From: Phytophthora quininea | Taxonomy: Eukaryota > Oomycota > Peronosporomycetes > Peronosporales > Peronosporaceae | Length of the DNA: 30,458 bases | Reading direction: 5' to 3' | NCBI GenBank assembly: GCA_011947345.1 | Contig: JAAVTG010000762.1 | Location: 1-30,458 of the forward strand | The notes under the pieces: model-generated | What the model was told of the DNA's origin: nothing | The model's database searches: none | What the model saw: only the letters and a program-made list of their open reading frames with translations | Part shown: in pieces, positions 10,529 through 21,293 of the stretch | Layout of the letters: each line of letters starts with the position of its first letter | How positions within the stretch are numbered: the stretch's first letter is position 1 | Translations under genes and position numbers: made by a program

Positions 10529-13038
10529 CTAACTAACATTTATTCGGACGTGTAAGGTTAAATGGCCTCCTTTAGACGACCTCGGAATCCACAGCATGAG
10601 CGACCCACCGCCAGATCCGGCGATGCCAATTATGTTCGGTCTCCACCGATCCAGGTATAACGTCTTGTCCTGAAGAGCTCGGACGGTCGAGTTCCACATG
10701 ATGGTCTCGCCAGCTTCCACGTCCACTTCATCAAAGTTTTCTCCTCCCGAATGAACTACAACCGTCACGTCTTTCGTGTCGGTGCTCTCGAAGATCAAGT
10801 TGACCACGCCGTCGCCTTTATTTTTCCACGTGCCGTAGCTGCCTTCAAAGGCTTCGTCAATGGTGTTCAAGCCCAGTGCATCGTGCGCGGTGCCGTCGTC
10901 GATCTCACCGATGAAAGCGGTCGGACCGCACGTGGGCTGCACAAACTGAGACACTAGCCACGAGATCCGCGTCGGGTCGAAACCTACTAGCACGACCAGC
11001 CCCATATTGGCGCTTGCTAGGAGGTTGTCCGTCATGGCCACATTTTTGCCGAGATCCGTCGTCCCAGTGTTGATGAGCTGGTCGATGATCACGCCGAGTG
11101 TCTTCCGCAGTAAGTCTCGCGTCTCAAAGGCAACAGCCGTCGTCTTTTTGGGCAAGAGCTCCTTCATGCAGTGGTTGGTCACGGTGGGGATGTCGTTCAC
11201 CACCAGCGACGAGTTGCTGATCTGGACGCGGATGTCCCTGGTCGCCAGTTCGGGCTTCTTCTTACGAATTTCTTTGACATAAAGGGTGACGTAGTCAGTG
11301 ATGTTTTTAAACGATAGCCACACGTTGAGTTAGTGTTGATGAAGTCTTGCAGCTCCTCCACGGAGGACTCCGATGTCGCGTTGATAGCGCTGACATTCCT
11401 CAGTAGTTCGAGCACGTTCTCGGCTGACGAAACGATCGCGTCACCGTTGATAATGACCTGCTTGACGATGTTCTGCGTAATGATGACCGCCACTTGGGCG
11501 ATGGTCGCTTTGCCGATACCTCAATGCCCAAACAATTGCAGACGGCGATCGGAATGTCGAACAGCACGACGTCAGTCTGGTAGGCCACTGCGAGCAGTTT
11601 CTCGATGGCTCCTTGCGGCGCTGTGGTTTGTTGGAAGCGAAGGTAGTAGACAAGGTTGCGGATCAGCGTGACCATACTCGCTGAACAGAGGAACGCCCGC
11701 CTGGCATTTCTGTAGGACGTGAAAATCGCCCCGAAGATACCTGCCGTCATCACATTAAATGCAGTTGATGCCACTGCCGCCACCTTCTGCACGATCTCCA
11801 TGGTGCAGTCGTCGTTCATAGGGATGCATTCCGCGTAGCAAGTCACGGGATAAGCTAGCGGACATTGGGCGATACAGTCGCCGTCGTCGTTGGTGTATCC
11901 GAGAGGACAATTCTTGTTGCTGTCCACACTTCTCCTCTGTCGATAACAAGCCGAGTCGCTTGCTTTGCCGATGGTGGGGCCCACCCAGTTCCGAATTCTG
12001 ACTCCGTACCAGTCCGAGCCCATTGCATCAGTAAGTGCCAAGGCCTTGGCCGACCTCTTCGTCCAGATGATTCCAATCTGATCAACTTCATCGGCGCAGC
12101 GGCCAAAGAAGCCGCTCAACTGGTAGCCTTTCGGGGTGGCTAATATTGCGCTGTTGGACGTCTTCGTCCCTACAGACACCAAGTTTCCTTCACTCGTCGT
12201 GAACTCAAGAAAGAATACCCGCGTGTGGCCTTTCTTCTTGCCCCAATGCACCTCCATCTTAGTGATATACTCGCCGTTGGCGAGGTTGAGAGTGTTGTCG
12301 GTCCCTCCCGAGCCACCGTGAGTCATGGTCTTCTCGATAGGGTCTGAAATCTGCAGTGTTAACGCATCGACACGTTCATCGCCACGTACTGTGATGGAGC
12401 TGACTGTCTGTCCAAGTTTAACAGATGCAACGTCGGAAAATGCAAGACCGTGAGGGCCCCCATACACGTCGCTAAGAAGGATATCTTCACCGGCGGTCGC
12501 TTTTGTCGGCGTTGGCTTTTCACGGACCTTCTTAATGCTCGACCACACCACTCCAAGCAGGTTGATCTCGTCCCCGTCGCGACCGAAAAAGCCTCCGAGT
12601 TGATACCCGTCCGGCGCTGTGAACTTAGCCTTGTTGTCTGCTGGCATTCCCCGAGATCGAGTTGCCCTCGCTCGTGATAAAATTCAAGTAGAAGATGCGC
12701 GTCTTGCCGCGCTTCTTGTCCCAATGAGCTTCCATCGTTGTGATATACTCGCCGGCGCCGAGTTTAAGCGTTCCCAAGGTGCCGCCGGTGCCGCCATGTC
12801 TGAACGTTTGATTGGTTGGTGCCGTGACTTTCAAGGTGAGACCGTCGATACGTTCACCCGAGCGGATGGAGATGGAGCTGACAGTTTGTCCCGAGACGAC
12901 CAAAGACTCATCGGAGAACCGCGTGCCGTGGGGTCCACCGTAACTGGCGCTGAGTTTGACGCCGCTCGTCGAGGCAGCTTGCTGGATAGTGCAGGCCGTA
13001 ACTAGGAGCAACACATGGAGCACCGCCAGCGGCGGCAT
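10529..13038 (-). CDS. Secreted jacalin-related lectin copy 3, two jacalin-like domains (three frameshifts)
   Basis: Two-lectin-domain paralogue. The ATG at 13038 begins a signal peptide (MPPLAVLHVLLLVTACTIQQ). Domain 1 (about 12960-12560) contains YGGPHGTRFSDESL and HGGTGG. Domain 2 (about 12480-12040) contains YGGPHGLAFSD, HGGSGGTDN and MEVHWGKKKG. The shared C-terminal region follows (LTDAMGSDWYG; CPLGYTNDDGDCIAQCPLAY; AECIPMNDDC) and ends RINVS with TAG at 10529. Three one-base losses interrupt it: in the run at 12649-12652, near 11512-11520, and in the run at 11303-11307. Each time the family sequence resumes in the next frame, with no substitution-type stop codons. In domain 1 the usual HWGKK is HWDKK. 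It lies head to head with copy 4, so the spacer may serve both. Confidence 0.82.
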
Positions 13039-13769
13039 CCGCGGGATCCTTGTTTACTGATCGGCACCGCCGAAGAATGGAAAATGTCTTCACTTACCGG
13101 TAGACGCATTGTCGGTCATTTGCAACGATTGTGAACCAGGTGACGGAAAAGATAGGACTTGGGATTTGTCAGAGCAATGTACGGAGCGGAGCACACAACT
13201 CGCGAGTGCAGCATGGCGTTGCCGTCACAAAGATTGCAGCGCATGTCGGCGACAATAACATCGGCTCTTGTGTTCAACAAGCGGCTTCTTATCTGAGATT
13301 ATCGCGTGTCCGATACCATTTCGCTTCCAGATTCCTCCGAGGCCCAAAAGAGCCGTCATCATGATAATACTGCACCACCACGCACAGTCTCATCGTTTGA
13401 ATGCGGCCAAGTTGAATCGGACGATCAAATAGGTTAGTGACCGGTCTCGGTTGATCCACGGCTGCGTGTAGGAAGCTTACGTCGTCTCTGAAAGGGCTAA
13501 AAGGGTCTCAATCGCCACTGACTTGGCCTCTTTTATCGTCGACGAAAGAAATTCAAAGTGCCGATTGGACACTTTGGACACTCTCGAAACCACGACCATC
13601 GGGGAATCGCTCTGAAAACACAAGTTTGAAAAGAGCCGCCGAACCGGGATCAGTCAACTTTTGCCGATCCCGCAGCTTATCCTGCTCGGATGGACTTGTC
13701 ACTCCAAGACTTTGCCGCCCGCGGAGGTCCTTTTAGTCGCGAGTTCCTCCTCCCACAGCGAAGGATACA
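13039..13769. other. Divergent intergenic region between lectin copies 3 and 4
   Basis: About 730 bp separating the start of copy 3 (minus) from the signal-peptide-like start of copy 4 (plus). No supported gene. The word GATCAGT[A/C]AAC occurs once towards each gene: on the minus strand at 13062-13052, 14 bp upstream of the copy 3 ATG, and on the plus strand at 13648-13658, upstream of copy 4. A shared start-site or regulatory element is possible. Confidence 0.4.
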
Positions 13770-15789
13770 ATGTGGTTGGCAGCGATTTAGTTGCTGCTGG
13801 TCTTGGTCGCCGCTGTCCCGGGGTATCGTCGGACCAAGACAACTTCTTGTTGAGTGATGCCTTCGGCGGATCGGGTGGCGTCGCCTTCTCTGATATCAAC
13901 TCTATCCAGCTTGGGCAAACGCTCAACGCAATCACGATTCGTGCGGACGAACGTGTGGACGCACTGACTCTGACGGCAGCGTTGATGACGCTCAACCATG
14001 GGGGATCCGGTGAATCGGATAAAATACTGAGCCTCGAAGACGGAGGGTTCATCACATCTGTGGAGATTCTCTGGGGCAAGAAGAGCGGCAGCACGCGGGT
14101 TTTCTACCTCAAAGTCGTCACTAGCGAGGGAAACTCCATCTCTAGTGGAACTGCTACTGAAGATCGCGCGACGGTGACTGCTCCTGACGGTTTCCAGCTC
14201 AGCGGGTTCTTTGGTCGCGCGGAGAGTGCGGTGGATCAGCTGGGAGCGATCTGGACGAAGGTCGACGCTACACCAGCCAAACTCATGGATGAAATGGGGA
14301 CCGATTGGTACGGAGTCACCATTCGCAACTGGGTGGGCCCCACCATCAGCAACGCTGGCGATTCGGCATGCTACCGGAAGACCGAGTTCTTCGACAGCAA
14401 CAAGGCTTGTCCGTTGGGGTACATAAAGTTCTTGGGGGACTGCATGGCTCAGTGTCCGATATCGTACCCCGTCGAATGCTACGCAGAGTGCATTCAGGCC
14501 AACGACGACTGCTCTTTGGAGATATTGAGCAAGGCCGCCTCGGTGGCTGCCGCAGCTTTCAACACTGCAACTTCCGGTGTATTTAACGCCATCTTCAAGC
14601 AGTACATGACGGCCCAGCAGAGCTTCGTGTGTACCGCCAACATCATCGGCGTGGTCAAGTCGCTCATCTACCACATGCGCTTCCACCAGACTTCTCCACC
14701 CCAAGGAGACGTCGAGGAACTGCTGGCCATTGCGTACCAATCTGACGTTGTGGTTTTCGCACTGCCGATCGCCGTTTGCAATTGTCTTGGGATCGCAGTC
14801 CCATCGAGCGTCAAGTTTTCCAACACTGTCCTCCAGATCGTCGAGGCCATCGTCAAACAAGTGGTGACGAACGGTGATGCCATTGTGTCGTCGGCGACCA
14901 ACGTCTTGGCGCTGCTCGCCAACACCAGCGCTTCGAACTCGACCGCCGACACAAACGTGGACGAGCTGCAGACCCTCATCGACTCCAACTCGAGCTGCGG
15001 GTATCAGCTCAAGAACCTGACGGACCATGTGATCGCTTCCGTGAACGAGATCCGCAGCAAAAGCCCCAACGCCGCCGCAAAGACATTCGCGTCCAGATCA
15101 GCAACTCGTCGGTAGTGGTGGACGACATCCCCGCTGTCACCAACAACTGCATGAAGGAGCTATTGACCAACAAGACCACGGACACGGCGTTCAAGACACG
15201 GGATCTACTGCGGAAGACGCTGGGCGTGATCGTCGACCAGCTCGTCGACACCGGCACGACGGATCTCGGCAAAAGCGTCGCTGCGGAAGATTACATCCTG
15301 GAGGTGGCCAACATGGGGCTCACGGTGCTGTCCGGCCTCGACTCGACGGGGATCGTCGGGATGGTGGCCCAATTCGTGCAGCTCACGTGCGGCCCCACAG
15401 CTCTGCTGGGCGACATCGACGACGGCACTCTGCACGACGCGTTGGGCCTCGCCACCACCGACGAAGCGTTCGCAGGGAGCCACGGCGCCTGGTCGAAATA
15501 CGGCGACGGCGTCGCCAACCTCATGTTTGAAAGCACCGACGCCAAGGACGTGACCGTCGTCCTCTACTCGGGTGGCCAGGATCTCGCCCAGATAGACGTG
15601 AATGCAGGCGCGACGGCCACGTGGAACTCGACGATCCTTGAGCTGCAGGACAAAGTGCTGTACCTGGATCGCTGGAGATCCAACCTGATCGGGATCCCTG
15701 GATCTGGCGGCGGCTCGCTGGTGCTCTGGGTGCCGCATGCAGCTCACGGCGGGCATCTAACGCTGCACTTCCGCGTCAACACTAGCTAG
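13770..15789 (+). CDS. Jacalin-related lectin copy 4, one jacalin-like domain, disrupted (possible pseudogene)
   Basis: Paralogue with one jacalin-like domain (FGGSGGVAFSD near 13862, HGGSGESDK, WGKKSGSTRVFYL) and the complete shared C-terminal region (LMDEMGTDWYG, CPLGY, CPISYPVECYAECI, final GSGGGSLVLW, stop at 15787-15789). The start is the problem. The domain frame has no in-frame ATG upstream. The only signal-peptide-like start is the ATG at 13770 (MWLAAI, then LLLVLVAAVPG), which contains a TAG at 13788-13790 and lies one base out of frame, restored only if the G run at 13820-13823 were longer. A further base is missing near 15077, where PNAA should lead into DIRVQIS. The nonsense codon is a substitution rather than a homopolymer event, so this copy is the best candidate for a truly dead gene. 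A start in an unseen upstream exon cannot be excluded. Confidence 0.75.
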
Positions 15790-16938
15790 CTCGACTCGGG
15801 CAGCTGCAGTAGATGTAGGTTAGCATGACACCGGGCACTTGTGTGTGCTTGGAGGCCACGACCGCCTTCTTCTGAGCGGTTCAAGACGACCGTCCAGTGG
15901 GGCCGCCCCCAAGACGACGCTTGACGACGAAGTGCTGGCCTTCGTCTTGCCACGAGGCGCGCCACCAACGTGCGGTCAGCTCTGTGGGCGCCGCTTCCTC
16001 GACAATGAGCGCCATCCAACGCCTCCCGACTCTGCGAAACGGTCTGCGGACGTCTTTCGACGTGTATTTCGGCGGCGCACGCGTCACCCGGAGACTCGAC
16101 GGCGAGGAAAGCCCCACACAGACGCAAGTTGCTCTGGAGCCAGCGACAGCAGAGGTGATCCACAAGAACCAGCTCCTTGAAGATGGAGGCCGCACGTTAA
16201 CTAACGACAATCCAAGGCAGGCAAGCCGAAGCTGGATAGCAGCCGTAGTGGAAGACAGTCCTCGCTAGTCTCTTTAGCTGGAGCAATGTCAGAGGCAAGT
16301 CGCCCTGCAACACGCGTAGCTCTAGCACACGATCCGCGATCTTCTCCTTGGTCCCCCTACAGTCTCGAAGAGCGCGATGCTTGATGGTTCTAAAAACAGC
16401 TGCCAGCCAATCGTCGTGTTGCTTTTCTTCGAAATCGATCCCACCGTATAATTCACCGGACGAAGGTGGCCGTAGCTGTGCTACATGTGCACACGTGCAG
16501 TACAGATTGGACCGATTGCTTGAAGCTCAGCGGGCCTCGATCGCCGCACAACTTGACTCCATTTCCTGGTGGGGGCTCAAGTTGGCAGGCAACGCCAGCT
16601 CTTCAACTTTCCAGTACCAGCTTGGATGGTTCAGTTTGTTGCTGCGAATCCAGCAAAACTAACGCCAAGCTAATGCTCCGCTTCCCCTAAGTCAAGTGCA
16701 GCCTCGAGTCACATCTGGCGCGTCGTCTCCAACAATGTTTTAGAGCCAAGTAACTTGCCTCCAGTTCTGACTCCTCCCATCTGTTCGTAAGTTTCGGGTC
16801 TGTATCGACCTCTATTCGGAGCCATTTACTCCGGTGGCAGCAACACTCTTTCTCTCTACGCCACACCTCACCTCCGTGTCACTTCGCAGTCTGCCTCGTG
16901 GTTAGCAAGTCAACCAATTCGCTTACACATAGAGAGCC
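15790..16938. other. Region of 1.1 kb without a confident gene
   Basis: Overlapping open frames occur on both strands, but none resembles a known family or a neighbour. One short ATG-initiated frame (16005-16268) is listed separately. The right part presumably holds the 3' flank of copy 4 and the 5' leader of the myosin gene. CT-rich tracts near 16850 fit a promoter or leader region. Confidence 0.4.
16005..16268 (+). CDS. Small hypothetical ORF, 87 residues
   Basis: An ATG with A at -3 (GACAATGAGC) opens 87 codons (MSAIQRLPTLRNGLRTSFDV...) ending at TAG. I recognise no domain, signal peptide or membrane segment. Long frames also exist on the opposite strand here, as expected for GC-rich sequence, so this may be chance. 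It is listed because it starts well and lies in an otherwise empty stretch. Confidence 0.15.
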   Translation: MSAIQRLPTLRNGLRTSFDVYFGGARVTRRLDGEESPTQTQVALEPATAEVIHKNQLLEDGGRTLTNDNPRQASRSWIAAVVEDSPR

Positions 16939-19900
16939 ATGCCGCTGTCGGGCCTCTCTCCAAGCAGCCCAGCGCGCGCAGCTCGAGATCAAGGCCGAGG
17001 CCGTCACGGCGCCGCAGCTGCGCGTGGGCGACCTGTACTGGCAGCAGGATGGGTCCCACAACTGGGTGCTGGGCCAGGTCGTGTCTCTCGAGGCGCAGAC
17101 CGCCGCCTTCATCCTGATCGACGAGGCCACCGGAGAGCCGCTCAGCGACGGCAAGATGCAGAACGTGGACCTGCAGGCCACGCCGCTGTTCGCAGCCAAC
17201 CCGCTCTTTAGGTGAGCAGTCCCGAAGGAGATGGATCATTATTTTCATGATTATTTATTGACTTTATATCGTATTGCATTTAGTACGGCAGCAGATATGA
17301 CGTCGCTCCGACATCTTCATGAGGCAGCGCTGGCCAAGAATCTTGAAGACCGAGCAGCGCTGCAGAACCAGAGACCGTACACGTTCATGGCCAACGTGCT
17401 GATCGCGGTGAACCCACTGCGGCAACTGTCGAGCCGGACAAGATGCTGTTTGTGGGACAGCCTTTGGACAGGTGTCCTCCGCACCCGTACAATGTAGCTG
17501 AGAGCGCCTACAGACAGCTCTGCGCCGTTCGTGCAGTGATGCAGAACAGAGCATCATCATCAGCGGAGAGAGCGGCTCCGGCAAGACCGAGACGTCGAAG
17601 ATCATTCTAGACTTCCTGACCATGCGAGCAGTCCACAATCCGACCCTGCTGTCGTCTTCCTGCACCTCGGACGACGAGTGTGAGCCAGAACTGACGGCAC
17701 ACAGCAACCGACCTGTTTTGGGGTGCATGCCGCCTCCTGGATCTACAACGTTGGCCATGTCATACCCACAGTCAAGTGGCAAGAGGAAATTATCGCCCGT
17801 TGCTGTGGGAGAGAGACTCATGGAGACCATCCCAATCTTGGAGTCGTTCGGCAATGCCAAGACCCACCGCAACCACAACTCGAGTCGCTTCGGCAAGTAC
17901 ATGAGACTGCAGTTTGCGACCGAGACGCACGAGTTGTCTGGCGCCAGTATTGACACGTACTTGCTGGAGAAGAGCCGATTGGTGTTCCAACCGCAGGGTG
18001 AACGCAATTTCCACGTCTTCTACGAGCTACTGCACTCGGATGACACGGAATACTTGGAGAAGAGTTTCCACTTGAAACCTAAAGCCCCAGAGGCGTATTC
18101 GTACCTCAACCAGTCGGGATGCATGAGCTCGGATCTTATTGATGACGCCGAAAACTTCCGCAATTTGAAGAGCGCACTGCAGTTCATTGGCATTCGGGAA
18201 AGCGCGCAGCATGAGATCTTCCGCCTTGTTGCGGGCTTGCTGCACATGGGAAACATTCAGATCAGTGTGGAGGATACCGAAGAAGGTCAAACGGCCTGCA
18301 TCCGCCAGGATGACGAAGCATCACAAGAAGCAGTGCGCCATGCCTCAGAGCTGCTTGGCGTCTCTGCTGAACAACTCACCGAGTGCATTCTCTTCAAGCG
18401 TATCATGACCCGCGGGTCTCGACGTAATTCCATCTACTTCATCAAGCGAGACGGTCGCAATGCCGTGTACTCACGTGACACAATTGCCAAAACCATCTAC
18501 GAGAACACATTCACATGGCTCATGTGGGAGTGCGCAGCAGCCTTAGACTACGACTCATTCCGTAGTGATGTGATTCCTTACATCGGTGTGTTGGATATCT
18601 TCGGTTTCGAGGATTTTGAGCCCAAGAACCGCAACTCGTTCGAACAGCTGCTGATTAACTACGCCAACGAGACGCTGCAGAGTCTCTTCAACTCGTGCAT
18701 TTTCGAGGCCGAGCAGGAGCTTTACAAGAGCGAGCACATTTACCACCCGACCAACCACTCGCTGTCGTTCCCGTTCCCACTGGCTGGCCAGCCGCTCAAG
18801 GTAAAGGACCCGGATGATGAGATCGATTTCCTAGCGGAGCAGGTAGCACCCAGCGGTGACATGGTGTCGTATTCCGACAACCGCGAGTGCTTGAACCTGA
18901 TTGCGAGTCGCCACGGCGGTCTCTTCGCAACTATCGACAATGTTTCTCGTCTGCCGATGCCGTCAGATCGCAAGCTCAATGAGCGTCTCCACACTCTGTT
19001 CAAGCGCCATCCGTGCTACCCGACTCCCACCCAAAGGATATCCGCGATACGTTCCTAATTCGCCACTATGCCGGCACGGTGTCCTACACAATCGACTCGT
19101 TTGTGGACAAGAACAACAACATCATCTCCGACCAGTTCGAGGAGCTGCTGAAAATTCGTCGTCTCGCGTTCTGCAAGACCTGACAGGCAACGGTCGCAAT
19201 GGCAACCGTGCTCGCTCCTTGTCTAATGTTTCGACCAAATCGGCCGGTTTGTCGCCACTTGGTGGGGATCGGCGTCTTCCAAGCGCCTCAAGGGAGGAAG
19301 TACGTCCAACCTTTTCTCTACTCAAATGCAAGGCTTAACGACGGAGCTGGAAGGCACCAGCTGCAACTTTGTTCGTTGCATCAAGCCGAACACACAGATG
19401 AAAGTCGGTTTGTTTGACCGTCCGTTCGTGGTTGAACAGCTCCGATGCTCCGGTACTGTACAAGCTTGCGAAGTGCTGCGTGTTGGCTTGCCAACGCGTA
19501 TCTTGTACGCTGAGGTGGTCGATGTGTACCGGAATATGCTCCCGTACGAAGTGTTCAAGCGCTTCGACTCGAACGACAAGCTCTTCACACAGGCCATTCT
19601 GTGGGCCTACAACTTCCCAACGAGCGCGTACCGCCTTGGTGATACGCGCTTGTTCTTCCGTACTGGTAAGATTGACTTGCTTGACAAGCTGCTCACACCG
19701 GAACCTGCATCGACCAAGAATTTGGGCAACCAGATGCTCCTATACTTACGAAAGAAACACTGGATCAGCGTGACTACCACAGTGATCGCCTTCAACACGT
19801 TTAAGCGGATCTTTCAGGATGTAAGGTACCGACGCCGTGCTACGATAATCCAGTGCATGGTCCGTCAACACCTCGCTCGGAAGCGTGTGCGGAAGATCCG

Positions 19901-20901
19901 CGTCCAGCTACGCATGCACAAGCTCTGGACGCGGATGTCGCACCAGGCGCAGATCATGCACGCCTACCAGGACCTACCCGACGACAAGATGGTCTTGCTG
20001 AACAAACTACTCAGCAAGAACTATCTCCCACTGCAGCAGCGGTGGTTGCTCAAGTGGTTGGGTCCACTTCAGCGTGTTATCTACCTCCAAAAGCGCTGGA
20101 AGAAGATCACCGCTCAGTATATGGCAAAGCGTGGCTTCTTATGGCTGTACGAGACCGTACGCCGTAAGCGCAGCGCTGCGAGTGCAGTCACATGTGCGTG
20201 CAATGATCGCTAGAACTCGCTTCCTCGAACTTAAGAAGAAAGCTCTAGCTCGTCACCGATGGCACGCGGCTTACCTGAAGGTGAAGGTCTTCTGCCTCTT
20301 CAACCGGCAGCTCCGCATGATCCACTTGGACCGTCTCGAGAAGGACAACGCAGCCTTGATGAAGAGCATGTCGGCTGTCACCGACAAGCTAAGCGAGGCT
20401 CAGGAAGAAGCCAAGTCCGCTCGGTTAGAACTGAAGCAATTGAAGCTTTCGTACGACGAAGCGAGGGTCGAAGCCAAACAGCAATACCAGCGTGTACAGG
20501 AGCTGGAGTTGGCTCTGCAGGCCAGACGCTTTGAGGTCGCAGAGCTGCGAAGACGAACTTCCGGAGGTGGCATCTTGGAGCGCATCATCCGCTTCTTCAC
20601 TTGTAGTGCAGCCATCTCTCCGCCGTCCTCTCCTCGAGGAATGGTCACCCCATCTCGCTTGCCGACTATGAGAAGGCAGTCACAATCAGCGTCGGAGGAT
20701 ACTTCGGATAAGAGGGATCGGATTGTTTGGGCAACACCATTGAGTGAAGCTGTCATGATTCCAGATGACGAGGGAGACTCGGCCAAGAGAAGACTGAGCG
20801 TCACCGCAGTTAGCGATGGACCCGTGTTTGATTCGGAGGACGAAGAGATTCGCGCCAAGGACGCAGATATGCTGTGGTCTGTATCACGGTACATGTTCTA
20901 A
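16939..20901 (+). CDS. Unconventional myosin heavy chain (several frameshifts in the given sequence)
   Basis: Actin-based motor. After an N-terminal SH3-like segment (LRVGDLYWQQDGSHNWVLG) and one 72-bp intron (17212-17283), the motor shows the P-loop GESGSGKT (about 17565), switch I NHNSSRFGK (about 17870), switch II DIFGFE (about 18595), the relay LINYANETLQ, and the SH1/SH2-converter region (FVRCIKPN, VEQLRCSGTVQACEVLR, about 19365-19480). The neck has IQ-like motifs (IQCMVRQHLARKR, VQSHVRAMIARTR). A coiled coil follows (about 20325-20565), then a Ser-rich tail ending WSVSRYMF. One-base losses lie near 17430, 17545, 19019-19021, 19151-19154 and 19263-19266; near 20180 the shift is in the opposite sense (one extra or two missing bases). 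The ATG at 16939 is also one frame off the SH3-like segment, so the true start is unsure. The loop between P-loop and switch I is about 95 residues, nearly twice that of muscle myosin. Cargo is unknown. Confidence 0.85.
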
Positions 20902-21293
20902 AGGGAAAGAACTGTCCACAGAAGAGCTGGTTGCGAGTCGAAGCGAGCACCTCTCGGTCACGTCGTACTATTTTATGCGCGTTTTGTAGCGTGCCTGCTA
21001 TATGAGTAGCTTTATTTTATGTTAACCAAGGTTGATTGCCAGGTGTAGCACTAGCTAGCGTTGACGTGCTCCAGGGGTCGTCGGAAGCGCCTGAGAGCCT
21101 GGCGGTGTAGTCTTGATAAAAGCGTTGATGCACATGTGTCATAGTTGGCCCCAGCACAAGAAACTGCCTCAGCTACGACTTCGAGCCTGTCGTGAAGAGT
21201 TCAAAACGGAAGATCTTCATCATGTGCATGGCTGTCACAACGACACTCAATGCAGCCTGGTGCATTGATATTGTACTGTCGTCTAGGGGCTTT
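20902..21293. other. Intergenic between convergent genes
   Basis: Spacer of about 390 bp between the 3' ends of the myosin (plus) and LYR/YccV/TPR (minus) genes. It contains only short, unconvincing frames. No AATAAA was noticed on the plus strand. Confidence 0.4.

Noticed and set aside
13131..13364. Plus-strand ORF of 77 codons in the divergent spacer
   Set aside because: No motif, no similarity to the neighbouring genes, and it lies where promoters are expected.
13661..13769. Non-ATG (TTG) start for lectin copy 4
   Set aside because: The extra N-terminus is not hydrophobic enough for a signal peptide, and TTG starts are not expected in this organism.
13787..15028. 413-codon minus-strand ORF opposite lectin copy 4
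   Set aside because: It is a shadow of the conserved plus-strand gene; its translation has no family resemblance.
15786..16210. Minus-strand ORFs (15786-16163 and 15881-16210)
   Set aside because: They overlap the 3' end of copy 4 and each other, start without support, and show no known motif.
16348..16690. Plus-strand ORFs before the myosin gene
   Set aside because: Overlapping frames of similar length and no protein-like conservation; more likely leader or promoter sequence.
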